Part shown: piece after piece, positions 15,494-24,097 of the stretch
Position numbering within the stretch: position 1 is the stretch's first letter
How the letters are laid out: each line of letters opens with the position of its first letter
Origin: Streptomyces goshikiensis
GTDB lineage: Bacteria > Actinomycetota > Actinomycetes > Streptomycetales > Streptomycetaceae
Assembly: GCF_014650555.1 (NCBI RefSeq)
Contig: NZ_BMVE01000009.1
Location: forward strand, 124,001-188,000
Reading direction: 5' to 3'
Length of the DNA stretch: 64,000 nt
Made by a program: the position numbers and the translations under genes
The notes under the pieces: generated by a model
What the model was told of the DNA's origin: nothing
Databases searched by the model: none
The model's input: the letters and a program-made list of their open reading frames with translations, nothing else

Positions 15494-17473
15494 TCAGTGC
15501 CACGGCAGCGTGGGCGTACCGTCCGGGTCCAGCCCGTACCGCCACTTCGCCGCGATCGCGGGCAGGTTCTTGACCTTGTCGGCGTGACCGGCATCGGCCG
15601 CTCGCCGGAGCAGGGCTTCGGCGCCCGGGGTGTCGCCCGCCTCCGTCCGCAGCTCGGCCAGGTAGAGCAGGGCATCGCGGCCGCCGGCGTCGGCGGCCTG
15701 CCGCGCCCAGGCCTCGGCCTCCTGTACGCTCCCCGCTTCCCGCCGCTTGCGGGCCGTGTAGAGCAGGGCTTCGGGCCGGCCGGTCCGGGTCGCTCGCCGC
15801 GCCAGCTCCTCGGCGCCCGCCAGGTCTCCCGCCCGCTCCCGCCTCTCCGCCAGATCGAGCAGGGCGTCAACGTCGCCCGCGTCGGCGGCCCGTCGGAGCA
15901 GGGAGTCCGCCCCGGGGTGGTCCCCGGCCTCCCGTCGCGCACGGGAGAGACGCAACAGCGCGCCGGCATGACCGGCGTGTGCGGCGCGGTGGCAGAGGTG
16001 GTGGTGCCACTGGAGGCGGTGGCAGGCCCTGGCCGCCTCGGCGAGGCGGTACAGGTCGTCGGGTCGGGTGAGATGGGTGTGGGCCGCGTGCCAGAAGGAG
16101 GCGGGCGGGCACAGATCGCCGCGAACGGCGCGGCCGTGCTGTTCCAGGTGGTCGGCGAGCCGGAACACCGTCCCGGCCGGCCCGGCAGGGGCCTCACCCG
16201 GGCGCGCGTCGCCCGGCGGACGCAGCGCGGGCCGGGGGACGGAGCGGCGCAGCGGGGCCTGCTTGCCGTGGACGGGGCGGGCGAGTTCGGCGAACGCCGC
16301 CTCCGCCCAGTCGTCGGCCCGTTGGTCGTATTCGCCCTGGCTGAAGTAGTCGGCGGCGGCGTCGACGAGGAAGGCACGGGGCAGATGGAGACCGGCGCCG
16401 AGCCGGCGCGCGTCCATCGCCACACGCAACAAGGCCCTGGCGGCGGGGCTCCCTTGTTCGTAGCGGTCGCGCAGCTGAGGGGCGCCGGCGAGGTCCTGTG
16501 CGAGTTGCCCCGAGGTGCGGGCGCGCGTCAGGGCATCGGCCAGCAACCGGTCCCCGGACTCGGCGAGGGCGACCGCGGCGGCCAGTGCGGGGGCGTCGAA
16601 GGCCTCGGGGACGATCAGGGTGCGGCCCTCCAGCAGGGCGCGGACCGGGCTGTACACATCCGGCTCGTCCGGGGCGGGCAGGGCGGCGTACCGGAGGGCG
16701 TACTTGGGCCACAGCGTGCCCAGGACCAGTACGGGCCCGCGCTCGGGCACGGTCAGCAGGCTGCGCACGGCTGCCGCGATCCGCTCGCCCGTCACCGGGT
16801 CGCCGAAGTAGTGCTGGGCCTCGTTCAGCCACACCACCGTCCTCGGCAGGACACGGTGCAAGTCGTCCAAGGCCTCCGTCGCCCGTGTCGGGTCGAAGGG
16901 GTGCCACAGCCTCCACCCCAGCGCGGCGAGCGGCTGTACGGCCTCCCAGCAGGCCCTGGTCTTCCCGGTCGACGAGTCGCCGACCAGGACCACCAGCCGG
17001 CTGTGCCCGTTCCCGGCCTCCCGCACCGCCCGCGCCAGCACCCGATCGTGCTCACGTGACACGTAGCCGGGCAGCACCCGCCGCACCACCCCGCCCGGGG
17101 CGGCGCCGGGGCTGCTGTCCGGGGCGGTGCCGGCCGGGTGCACCTCCAGGTCGTGCGGGTCCCAGTCACCGATCGGCCGGCCCGGGCCCGCCCCACCGCC
17201 CGCCACCGAAGCCGGATCCGCCCGCTCCGTCGCCCTCCGCCACAGCTCCACCAGCTCGGCCACCGGCAGCCCCAGCCCCCGGGCCAGGATCACCACCGTG
17301 CGCTTCGACGGCGGCGGCCCGCTGCGGCGAACCGCCGTGTGCACCGTCGTGCGCCCCAGGCCCAAGCTGCGGCCGAGGGTCGTCATGCTCCTCCCGGGCT
17401 GGTCCATCGCGGTCCTCAGCCTGTCGCGCAGTTCGGTGAGCGCCGGATTCTGATCGGACGGTCCGTCGTACAC
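15494..17473 (-). CDS. HTH - P-loop NTPase - helical repeat protein
   Basis: Start GTG 17473 has GGGGTGAG 6 bases upstream and gives about 659 residues. Three parts are seen. An N-terminal XRE-type HTH reads SMTTLGRSLGLGRTTVHTAVRRS. A central P-loop ATPase has Walker A GDSSTGKTRA and a Walker B-like TVVWLNEAQ. The C-terminal region has about six helical repeats of 36 residues (for example DALLDLAERRERAGDLAGAE) of Sel1/TPR character. This STAND-like design acts as a ligand- or stress-triggered switch. The family is common in Streptomyces but its job is unknown. A defence or signalling role is only inference. Confidence 0.75.
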   Translation of the reverse strand: MYDGPSDQNPALTELRDRLRTAMDQPGRSMTTLGRSLGLGRTTVHTAVRRSGPPPSKRTVVILARGLGLPVAELVELWRRATERADPASVAGGGAGPGRPIGDWDPHDLEVHPAGTAPDSSPGAAPGGVVRRVLPGYVSREHDRVLARAVREAGNGHSRLVVLVGDSSTGKTRACWEAVQPLAALGWRLWHPFDPTRATEALDDLHRVLPRTVVWLNEAQHYFGDPVTGERIAAAVRSLLTVPERGPVLVLGTLWPKYALRYAALPAPDEPDVYSPVRALLEGRTLIVPEAFDAPALAAAVALAESGDRLLADALTRARTSGQLAQDLAGAPQLRDRYEQGSPAARALLRVAMDARRLGAGLHLPRAFLVDAAADYFSQGEYDQRADDWAEAAFAELARPVHGKQAPLRRSVPRPALRPPGDARPGEAPAGPAGTVFRLADHLEQHGRAVRGDLCPPASFWHAAHTHLTRPDDLYRLAEAARACHRLQWHHHLCHRAAHAGHAGALLRLSRARREAGDHPGADSLLRRAADAGDVDALLDLAERRERAGDLAGAEELARRATRTGRPEALLYTARKRREAGSVQEAEAWARQAADAGGRDALLYLAELRTEAGDTPGAEALLRRAADAGHADKVKNLPAIAAKWRYGLDPDGTPTLPWH

Positions 17474-17598
17474 GTTTCTCACCCCGGGGCAGTGAAGTGC
17501 TGTTCGCCGGTGTTCATCCTTTCCGCGGCGAACCACGGCGAACAGCGTTTCCGCGAACCTCGACCACGTCACCGCCCCACATGCCAAGGGAGTTCGAC

Positions 17599-17796
17599 GT
17601 GTTCCTCACCGCCGTACTGCTCACCGTCACGCTGGTCCTCGTGATCGCACTGCTGGCCGGCGCCGCGGCCGCCAAACTCGCCCGCCTGGAGGGCGTCGGC
17701 TACCCCGCCGCGCTCAGGCAGGCGGCCGTCACGTTCGGCGCGGTCCTCACCCTGGCCGTCGCCATCGCCGCCGCCCTCGTCGGCCTGAACTCCTGA
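17599..17796 (+). CDS. Small membrane protein
   Basis: GTG 17599 with GGGAG 6 bases upstream gives 65 residues with two membrane helices joined by a short basic loop (KLARLEG). An ATG at 17581 is in frame but has a weaker site. It is divergent from the NTPase-repeat gene, 125 bp away, so a functional pairing with that protein is possible but unproven. Confidence 0.6.
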   Translation: MFLTAVLLTVTLVLVIALLAGAAAAKLARLEGVGYPAALRQAAVTFGAVLTLAVAIAAALVGLNS

Positions 17797-17822
17797 GCGC
17801 TGGATCCGCCGCCCACGCGAAC

Positions 17823-17852
17823 GCGGGCGGCCCCCCTCAGGGGACCGCCCGC
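17823..17852. terminator. Bidirectional hairpin terminator
   Basis: GCGGGCGG...CCCC and GGGG...CCGCCCGC form a long stem with one mismatch and a 3-4 base loop. It lies between the convergent small membrane protein gene and the GlsB-family gene. Confidence 0.65.
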
Positions 17853-17875
17853 GCCGGACGGAGCCGGGTCGTTGC

Positions 17876-18154
17876 TCAGGCGTGGCGGTGATGGTGCCGG
17901 TTGCCGGTGACCAGTCGGTAGACGGCGAGGAGAATGACGGAGCCGGCGATCGCGGCGATCCAGGTGGAGAGGTCGAAGAAGCCGTCGATGGAGTCGACGC
18001 CGAAGAGGACCTTGCCGAGCCAGCCGCCGAGCAGGCCGCCCGCGATGCCGATCAGCATCGTGATGATGACGCCGCCCGGGTCCTTGCCCGGCATGAGTGC
18101 CTTGGCGATGAAGCCCGCGAGCAGTCCGATCAAGATCCAGGCAATGATGCCCAT
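17876..18154 (-). CDS. GlsB/YeaQ/YmgE-family stress membrane protein
   Basis: The 92-residue protein has the family signature: MGIIAWILIGLLAGFIAKALMPG, then a glycine-rich GGLLGGWLGKVLFG segment and a third helix, with a His-rich tail (RHHHRHA). These proteins are induced by envelope or general stress in many bacteria. GGTAGGAG lies upstream of the ATG. The His-rich end is an addition that could bind metal. Confidence 0.85.
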   Translation of the reverse strand: MGIIAWILIGLLAGFIAKALMPGKDPGGVIITMLIGIAGGLLGGWLGKVLFGVDSIDGFFDLSTWIAAIAGSVILLAVYRLVTGNRHHHRHA

Positions 18155-18244
18155 GCGCTTCTCCTACCTCGAAGAGTGAAGTCCGTGTCAACGCTCGTCT
18201 TCACCGTCTTGAGGTTTCCAAACGCCCTTGTTTCGTGATCGTTT

Positions 18245-19069
18245 TCAGCGGCCCTGGCCGGCGCTGCGCACCGGCTCCTGAAGTTCGGTCACCCAGTCGT
18301 CGCGGCTTTCGGGGCATTCCAGATTGACCTCCCGGGGATGGCCGGCCGAGCGGTAGCCGTTTGCCTCGATCCAGCGGCCGAGGGTCTGCACGGTGGGCAG
18401 GACGGCCTCCATCGAGCCGCGGTGCACGACGGTCGCCGCCTGCTCGACGGGTGGCAGGTCCACGACGCGCAGCCCGTCGTCCTCGCCGAGAGGTACGGAG
18501 ACCTCGACGCCCGCGTGAACGAGGATCCCGCCGTCCGGCGCGTCCTCGTAGTGGGCGACCCCTGGCCCGGAGGGGGCGATGCCCGCCGCCTCCAGACGCC
18601 GGAACAGCTCGTCGTAGAGCGGCTGGATGACCGGTCCGATGGTGTCGAAGTCCGGTGCCACCGCGGTCAGTTCGGCCAGCCGTACGCTCGGCAGGCTCTT
18701 CAGTACGACATCGTTGACGGGCATCTGCCCCTCGCTCTCGATCGAGCGGAGCCTCGCCTCGACCTGGGCCAGCCGGGACGCCGCCGCCGTCATCTCCGCT
18801 TCCAGCTCGGCGCGCCGCAGCCGGAGCATGGCGCGCAGCTCCCCGGCGGTGACCTCTTCGTCCAGGATCGCCCGGACCTGCTGGAGGGTGAAGCCGAGGT
18901 CCTTCAGCGCGATGACGCGGTTGAGGCGTGCCAACTGGGCGGCCGTGTAGGAGCGGTAGCCGTTGGCCGGGTCGACGTGTGCCGGGCGCAGCAGGCCGGT
19001 CGCGTCGTAGTGCCGAAGCATCCGGACCGAGACGCGGCCGTGCCGGGCGAAGTCTCCGATGGTGAACAT
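18245..19069 (-). CDS. MerR-family regulator with GyrI-like effector domain
   Basis: ATG 19069 after GGAG gives 274 residues. The MerR HTH is at residues 1-70 (MFTIGDFARHGRVSVRMLRHYDATGLL, YRSYTAAQLARLNRVIALKDLGF). A coiled coil follows (RLRRAELEAEMTAAASRLAQVEARL), then a C-terminal GyrI-like/AraC-effector ligand domain (VRLAELTAV...). Members of this BmrR-like group activate efflux or detoxification genes on binding hydrophobic drugs. No target gene is adjacent. Confidence 0.85.
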   Translation of the reverse strand: MFTIGDFARHGRVSVRMLRHYDATGLLRPAHVDPANGYRSYTAAQLARLNRVIALKDLGFTLQQVRAILDEEVTAGELRAMLRLRRAELEAEMTAAASRLAQVEARLRSIESEGQMPVNDVVLKSLPSVRLAELTAVAPDFDTIGPVIQPLYDELFRRLEAAGIAPSGPGVAHYEDAPDGGILVHAGVEVSVPLGEDDGLRVVDLPPVEQAATVVHRGSMEAVLPTVQTLGRWIEANGYRSAGHPREVNLECPESRDDWVTELQEPVRSAGQGR

Positions 19070-19129
19070 GATGTCTCCGAGTCGACCGCCTGACACGGTG
19101 TGAGGGTCAAGGGCGCCAGAGGTCCCGGC

Positions 19130-19501
19130 TCAGATCCGCGTGCGTTGGTCGTAGTCCCTCTGGTGCGTCCGGATCTCCTCCGCGTGGTTGACCGTCCAGT
19201 CGTACAGGCGGCCGAACGGCTCCCGCAGGGATGCGCCGAGCGGGGTGAGGGAGTACTCGACCCCGACCGGGGAGGTGGGCAGCACGCGGCGCGCGACCAT
19301 CCCGTTGCGCTCCAGGCGGCGCAGGGTCTGGGTCAGGACCCGCTGGGTCACACCCTCCAGGCGGCGCTTGATCTCGTTGAACCGAGTGGGCTCTTCGAGG
19401 ACCGCCATCACCATCATCGACCACTTGTCGGCGATCTGGTCGAGGATCGGGCGGCTGGGGCAGTCCGACCGGTAGACGGTGTCGGTTGGGGAAGTGGCCA
19501 T
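19130..19501 (-). CDS. HxlR-family transcriptional regulator
   Basis: The 123-residue protein has the HxlR pattern: CPSRPILDQIADKWSMMVMAVLEEPTRFNEIKRRLEGVTQRVLTQTLRRLERNGMVARRV, then a GVEYSLTPLGASL wing. The N-terminal cysteine often senses oxidants or electrophiles in this family (for example HypR, YodB). It is divergent from an enoyl-CoA hydratase gene with an inverted repeat in between. Confidence 0.87.
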   Translation of the reverse strand: MATSPTDTVYRSDCPSRPILDQIADKWSMMVMAVLEEPTRFNEIKRRLEGVTQRVLTQTLRRLERNGMVARRVLPTSPVGVEYSLTPLGASLREPFGRLYDWTVNHAEEIRTHQRDYDQRTRI

Positions 19502-19574
19502 GTCGGTATCCTTCGCGATCCTTGCGATGCCGAAAGTGCGTTATTGACGCGGGTCGCCCGCCAAAGCACCGTAA

Positions 19575-19601
19575 GTATGCATCAGGAACCTAGATGCGTA
19601 C
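19575..19601. promoter_or_regulatory. Likely HxlR operator
   Basis: GTATGCATC and GATGCGTAC are 9-bp inverted arms with one mismatch and a 9-bp spacer. The palindrome lies between the HxlR gene and the hydratase, and covers an alternative hydratase ATG at 19594, which argues for the later start. Confidence 0.6.
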
Positions 19602-19623
19602 CGGGTACCGATCGGAGATCTCC

Positions 19624-20457
19624 GTGCACCACGACGCCTACGCGACCCTGCGGGTGAGCCTTGAGGGCGGCATCGCCCGCGTCACCCTCGACAACCCCCC
19701 GGTCAACGTCCTGAACGTCGCCCTGATGGCCGACCTCCGGCACCTGCTGACCGCGCTGAGGGACGACGACTCGGTCCGGGTGATCGTGTTCGACAGCGCC
19801 AGCCCGGAGTTCTTCATCGCCCACGTCGACATGACGCTCGTCGACGCGCCGGACGCCTTCGACCGGTTCGCGGCCGACCTTCCGGACGGAGTCAACGTCT
19901 TCCAGGCACTGGGCGAACTGCTCCGGCACCAGCCCCAGGTGACCATCGTCAAGCTCGCCGGGACGGCGCGCGGGGGAGGGGCGGAGTTCGTCGCGGCGGC
20001 GGACATGGCGTTCGCGGCGATCGGTCGCGCCGGGATCGGCCAGATAGAGGCCCTCATGGGGATCGTCCCCGGCGGCGGGGGCACGCAGTACCTCGCCGGC
20101 CGGGTCGGCCGCAATCGCGCCCTGGAGGCGGTGCTGGGCGCCGGCCTCTACGACGCCGAAACCGCGGAGCGTTACGGCTGGGTCAACCGGGCCGTTCCCG
20201 CCGCCGAACTCGACGGCGTCGTCGACCGTCTAGCCCGCGACATCGCCGCCCTGCCCGAGGGCGTGATCGCGGCGGCCAAGCGCGCCCTGGCCCCCGAGGA
20301 CCTGTCCGAGGGGCTCCGGCGGGAGCACGACGCCTGGGCAGGTCAGTTCGCCCGCCCCGCGGCCGAGCGGTTGATCCGCGGCGCACTGGCCCGCGGCGCC
20401 CAGACCCGTGACGGCGAGCGTGATCTGGAGGGCCTGCTGCGGGGGCTGGCCGGATGA
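19624..20457 (+). CDS. Enoyl-CoA hydratase/isomerase-family protein
   Basis: The crotonase fold is clear: ARVTLDNPPVNVLNVALM, the HVDMTLV region, the oxyanion-hole block ARGGGAEFVAAADMAFA and IGQIEALMGIVPGGGGTQYLAGRVGRNRALE. The glutamates usual in hydratases fall at LMGIVPGGGG-type positions without the standard E, so the chemistry may differ. GTG 19624 follows GGAG and gives 277 residues. It is divergent from, and probably controlled by, the HxlR protein. Confidence 0.85.
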   Translation: MHHDAYATLRVSLEGGIARVTLDNPPVNVLNVALMADLRHLLTALRDDDSVRVIVFDSASPEFFIAHVDMTLVDAPDAFDRFAADLPDGVNVFQALGELLRHQPQVTIVKLAGTARGGGAEFVAAADMAFAAIGRAGIGQIEALMGIVPGGGGTQYLAGRVGRNRALEAVLGAGLYDAETAERYGWVNRAVPAAELDGVVDRLARDIAALPEGVIAAAKRALAPEDLSEGLRREHDAWAGQFARPAAERLIRGALARGAQTRDGERDLEGLLRGLAG

Positions 20458-20480
20458 CAGGTCCTCACCGGCGGGGCGGG

Positions 20481-20518
20481 ACCGGGCCGCGCTGACGCCG
20501 GGTCAGCGCGGGCCCGGT
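20481..20518. terminator. Bidirectional hairpin terminator
   Basis: The arms ACCGGGCCGCGCTGAC and GTCAGCGCGGGCCCGGT pair almost perfectly around a 5-base loop, between the convergent hydratase and NmrA-like genes. Confidence 0.7.
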
Positions 20519-20539
20519 ACCCGGCTCGCGCCGGCCCGG

Positions 20540-21379
20540 TCAGCGGAACGCGGCGACGTGGTCGGTGGCCCAGTCCGCGAAGGAGCGAGGAGCGCGGCCG
20601 AGGACGCGCTCCACGTCCTCGCTGACGCGCAGCTCGGCCGGGTTCGGCGAGCCGAGGATGTCCAGGGTGTCATCGGCGAGCTCGGCCGGCATGCTCCGGG
20701 CCATGGCCGCCCGGGCCTCCGTGCGGGTGAGCTCGTGGAACCGCACTGGCGAGCCCAGGGCGGCGGCGAGGGCCCCGGTCTGCTCGCGCGGCGTGATCAC
20801 CTGAGGTCCGGTCAGTTCGTAGACCCCTCCCGTGTGGCGGTCGTCCAGCAGGCAGGCGGCCGCGACTTCGGCGATGTCCAGCGGGTCGATGACCGGGACC
20901 CCCACATCGCCGAACGGGGCGGCGACGACCCGCTGCGCGCGCACGGACTCGGCCCACCACAAGGCGTTGGAGGCGAAGCCGCCCGGCCGCAGGACGGCCC
21001 AGTCCAGACCGGACTTGCGCAGCTCGTCCTCCAGCTCGCGCATCCTGATCCGCGTCGTGCCGAAGGGCCTGGTCGCCACACCGAGCGAGGAGAGCAGGAC
21101 GACCCTGCGCACCCCGCTGGCCGCGGCCAGCCCGATGATGTCGGCCGGCCCGGCCCCCTCGGCGTGCAGGTCGCCGGAGAGCAGCAGGAACAACGCGGTG
21201 GCCCCGGCCAGCGCGGGTTCGAGAGCGGCCGGCTCGGCCAGGTCGACGGTCAGGTGGCGTACGCCGTCGGGCGCCGCCGCGGCGTGCCGCGACACGGTCG
21301 TCACCTGCCGGCCCGCCCGGGCCAGCGCCCGCGTCAACGGCCGGCCGATGTTCCCGGTGGCCCCGGTTACGACGATCAT
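20540..21379 (-). CDS. NmrA-like NAD(P)H-binding reductase/epimerase
   Basis: ATG 21379 after GAGGAG gives 279 residues. The NAD(P)-binding motif GATGNIG opens the protein. LLSSLGVATRPFG and LRPGGFASNALWW follow the atypical SDR (SDR_a5, NmrA/QorB-like) pattern, and the usual YxxxK is not evident. QorB-type members are NADPH:quinone reductases. It is divergent from an HxlR regulator, the same pairing seen for quinone-responsive YodB/QorR systems, so a quinone or aldehyde detoxification role is plausible. Confidence 0.85.
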   Translation of the reverse strand: MIVVTGATGNIGRPLTRALARAGRQVTTVSRHAAAAPDGVRHLTVDLAEPAALEPALAGATALFLLLSGDLHAEGAGPADIIGLAAASGVRRVVLLSSLGVATRPFGTTRIRMRELEDELRKSGLDWAVLRPGGFASNALWWAESVRAQRVVAAPFGDVGVPVIDPLDIAEVAAACLLDDRHTGGVYELTGPQVITPREQTGALAAALGSPVRFHELTRTEARAAMARSMPAELADDTLDILGSPNPAELRVSEDVERVLGRAPRSFADWATDHVAAFR

Positions 21380-21438
21380 GATCTGCTCCTCGTTCGATGT
21401 CCTTCGTGGCAACGACGCTAGGAGCCGGACTAACTCTT

Positions 21439-21462
21439 GGTAAGGACATACCTCTGGGTAAG
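21439..21462. promoter_or_regulatory. Likely HxlR operator
   Basis: GGTA-N6-TACC (21439-21452) forms an inverted repeat and GGTAAG recurs 18 bp downstream. The site is AT-richer than its flanks and lies between the divergent reductase and HxlR genes, 9 bp before the HxlR ATG. Confidence 0.5.
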
Positions 21463-21470
21463 CTCCTCAC

Positions 21471-21842
21471 ATGACAGAAGGCGCGCAGCTCACACAGGCC
21501 GGGACCGGGGCGCCGTATGAGGTGTTTCACACCGACTGCCCCGCCCGGGACGTCGTCGACCACGTCACCAGCCGGTGGGGCGTCTGGGTGCTGATCGCCC
21601 TTCGGAGCGATGACCTCCGGTTCTATGAACTGCGCGAGAGCATCAAGGGGATCAGCGAGAAGATGCTCGCCCAGACGCTGCGCGCCCTGGTCCAGGACGG
21701 CCTGGTCTGGAGGAAGGTCGAGCCGACGACACCGCCCCAGGTCACCTACGGGCTGACCGAGTTCGGCCAGGACGTCGGCGAGCCGCTGACGGACCTGTTC
21801 GACCGGATCACGAAGCGGCTGCCACCGCGCCCCGCGCGGTAG
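21471..21842 (+). CDS. HxlR-family transcriptional regulator
   Basis: The 123-residue protein begins with the family cysteine region (YEVFHTDCPARDVVDHVTSRWGVWVLIAL), then FYELRESIKGISEKMLAQTLRALVQDGLVWRKVEPTTPPQVTYGLTEFG. It is divergent from the NmrA-like reductase, the QorR/QorB arrangement. The conserved cysteine suggests thiol-based sensing of electrophiles (inference). Confidence 0.87.
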   Translation: MTEGAQLTQAGTGAPYEVFHTDCPARDVVDHVTSRWGVWVLIALRSDDLRFYELRESIKGISEKMLAQTLRALVQDGLVWRKVEPTTPPQVTYGLTEFGQDVGEPLTDLFDRITKRLPPRPAR

Positions 21843-21914
21843 CGGTGAACGGGCCGGGCGACCGCACCCCGTGGGGCCCGGTGGGGGCGGTCAACCCCGC
21901 GCGCGGACACCGCG

Positions 21915-24068
21915 CTACGGGCCGGCGACGCGTCCCGCGCCCTCCGGCCCGGCATCGAGGGCGGCCAGGACCCGGTCAGGGGTCAGCGGCAGCTCCCGCA
22001 GCCGCCGGCCGGTCGCCTGGCAGACGGCGTTGCCGATCGCCGCGGCCGCGCCGACGATGCCGATCTCCCCGATGCCCTTGCTGCCCATCGGGTTGAGGTG
22101 CTTGTCGTGCTCGTCGATCCAGTGGGCCTCGATCGCGGGGACGTCGGCGTTCGTCGGCACGTGGTAGGCGGCCAGGTCCCGCTCCACGAAGTCGCCGGAC
22201 GCCGGATCGAGCCCGCTGTGCTCCGTCAGCGCCATGCCCAGCCCCATCACCATCCCCCCGATGAGCTGGGAGCGGGCCGTACGCGGGTTGAGGATGTGGC
22301 CGGCGGCGAAGACGCCGAGCAGCCGGCGCACGCGTACCTCGCCCGTGACGGTGTCGGCCTGGACCTCGGCGAAGTGCGCCCCGAACGCGTGGCGCGCGTA
22401 CGGGGACTTCTGCTTCGCCGACTGGGTGGTGTCGGCGGACGCCGAGAGCCCGGCGGCGGGCAGCGGTCCCTGGTGCCGGGCCAGCCGGTCGGTCAGCGCG
22501 GTGCAGGCGTCGTGCACCGCCCAGCCCCAGGACGCCGTTCCGGTGGAGCCCCCGGCGACGGGGCCGGGCGGCAGCGCGCTGTTGCCGAGGGACAGCGAGA
22601 CGGCGTCGAGCGGGACGCGGAGGGCGTCGGCGGCGATCTGGGCCATGACCGTCCGGGCGCCGGTGCCGATGTCGGTCGCGTTGACCTCGACCAGGTAGCT
22701 CCCGTCGGGGCGGGCGTGGGCCCGGGCGCCCGAAGGGGCGATGTACACGGGGTAGGTGGCGGCGGCCACACCCGCCCCGATGAGGAGCGCCCCCTCGCGG
22801 CGCGGCGGCCGCCGGCCGGCCCAGCCGAACCGGCGCGCGCCCTCGCGCAGGCACTCCACGAGGTGGCGGCTGCTGAACGGGCGGCCGCCGTCGGGCTCGG
22901 TGGCCGCGTCGTTGCGCACGCGCAGCTCCACGGGGTCCATGCCGAGGGCGTCGGCGAGCTCGTCCATGGCCGACTCCAGGGCGTACATGCCGGGGGCTTC
23001 GCCGGGGGCGCGCATCCAGGAGGGCGTGGGCACGTCGAGCGCGGCGACGCGGTGGGTGGTGCGGCTGTTGTGCACGGCGTACATCACCCGGGCCGGTACG
23101 GCGGCCTGTTCGACGAACTCGCGGACCCGCGAGGTGTGCGTGGTGACCTCGTGGGTGAGGGCGGTGAGGGTGCCGTCGGCCCGGGCGCCCAGCCGGAGGT
23201 GGTGCAGGGTGGGCGCGCGGTGCCCGACGGTGGCGGCCATGTGCCGGCGGGGCAGGGAGAGCGTGACGGGGCGCCCGCAGTACCGGGTCGCCATCACGGC
23301 GAGGACGACGTGGGGGCGCGGTGTGCCCTTGGAGCCGAATCCGCCGCCGACGTGCTCGGCCAGGACGGTGATCTGGTCCGCCCGCAGCCCGAACAGCCCG
23401 GCCAGGACGCCGCGTACCACCGTGGTGCCCTGGCAGGAGTCGTACACCGTGAGGTGGCCGCGTTCCGCGTCCCAGTCGGCGGTGGCCGCGTGCGGCTCCA
23501 TGGCGTGGTTGTGCAGCGGCGGAACCGAGTAGCGCACGTCGACGCGTACGGGCGCCTCCTCGAACGCCCCGTCGGGGTCGCCGTGTTCGCGGTGCGCCGG
23601 ATAGCCGCCGTTGACCTCCTCGGGCGTGTACAGGCCCGGATGCCCCGCGCGCAGGGTGACGTCGTGGGGCTCCGTCTCGTAGGTGACCCGTACGGCCGAG
23701 GCGGCGGCCCGCGCCCCTTCGAGGGTGTCGGCGACGGCCAGCGCCACGTACCAGCCCCGGTGCGGCACCCGCAGGTCCTGGAGGAGCTGGAGGGTGGGGT
23801 CGTCGGAGGGGCCCAGGCGGGGGGCGTCGTAGGGGGTGAGGACGCCGAGTACGCCGGGCAGGGCCAGGGCCCCGGCGGTGTCGACGGCGGTGATCCGCCC
23901 GCGCGCGACGGTCGCGGGCACCGGCCAGGCGTAGGCCCGCAGCGGCAGGTGCTGTTCGGCCGCGTAGCGGGCGGCGCCGGTCACCTTCTCCCGGCCTTCG
24001 CGCCGCGGGACGGGGGCGCCGAGAGCGGCGGCCGTGGCGGGTTCGAGGGTGGCGGCGGTCGGGCTCAT
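21915..24068 (-). CDS. Xanthine dehydrogenase-family molybdopterin-binding subunit
   Basis: The 717-residue protein is the large Mo-binding subunit: REGREKVTGAARYAAE at the start, NHAMEPHAATADWD, the EHVGGGFGSKG block of the aldehyde oxidase/xanthine dehydrogenase C-terminal half, WMRAPGEAPGMYALESAMDELA and the late GSKGIGEIGIVGAAAAIGNAV with the catalytic GIGE glutamate. It is the last gene of a three-gene minus-strand operon with FAD and 2Fe-2S subunits, in the YagTSR order typical of periplasmic-type aldehyde oxidoreductases. The substrate is unknown. No Moco sulfurase or XdhC-like maturation gene is in the window. Confidence 0.9.
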   Translation of the reverse strand: MSPTAATLEPATAAALGAPVPRREGREKVTGAARYAAEQHLPLRAYAWPVPATVARGRITAVDTAGALALPGVLGVLTPYDAPRLGPSDDPTLQLLQDLRVPHRGWYVALAVADTLEGARAAASAVRVTYETEPHDVTLRAGHPGLYTPEEVNGGYPAHREHGDPDGAFEEAPVRVDVRYSVPPLHNHAMEPHAATADWDAERGHLTVYDSCQGTTVVRGVLAGLFGLRADQITVLAEHVGGGFGSKGTPRPHVVLAVMATRYCGRPVTLSLPRRHMAATVGHRAPTLHHLRLGARADGTLTALTHEVTTHTSRVREFVEQAAVPARVMYAVHNSRTTHRVAALDVPTPSWMRAPGEAPGMYALESAMDELADALGMDPVELRVRNDAATEPDGGRPFSSRHLVECLREGARRFGWAGRRPPRREGALLIGAGVAAATYPVYIAPSGARAHARPDGSYLVEVNATDIGTGARTVMAQIAADALRVPLDAVSLSLGNSALPPGPVAGGSTGTASWGWAVHDACTALTDRLARHQGPLPAAGLSASADTTQSAKQKSPYARHAFGAHFAEVQADTVTGEVRVRRLLGVFAAGHILNPRTARSQLIGGMVMGLGMALTEHSGLDPASGDFVERDLAAYHVPTNADVPAIEAHWIDEHDKHLNPMGSKGIGEIGIVGAAAAIGNAVCQATGRRLRELPLTPDRVLAALDAGPEGAGRVAGP

Positions 24069-24097
24069 CGTGGTCCTGTTCCTGGTCGGTGGCACCG

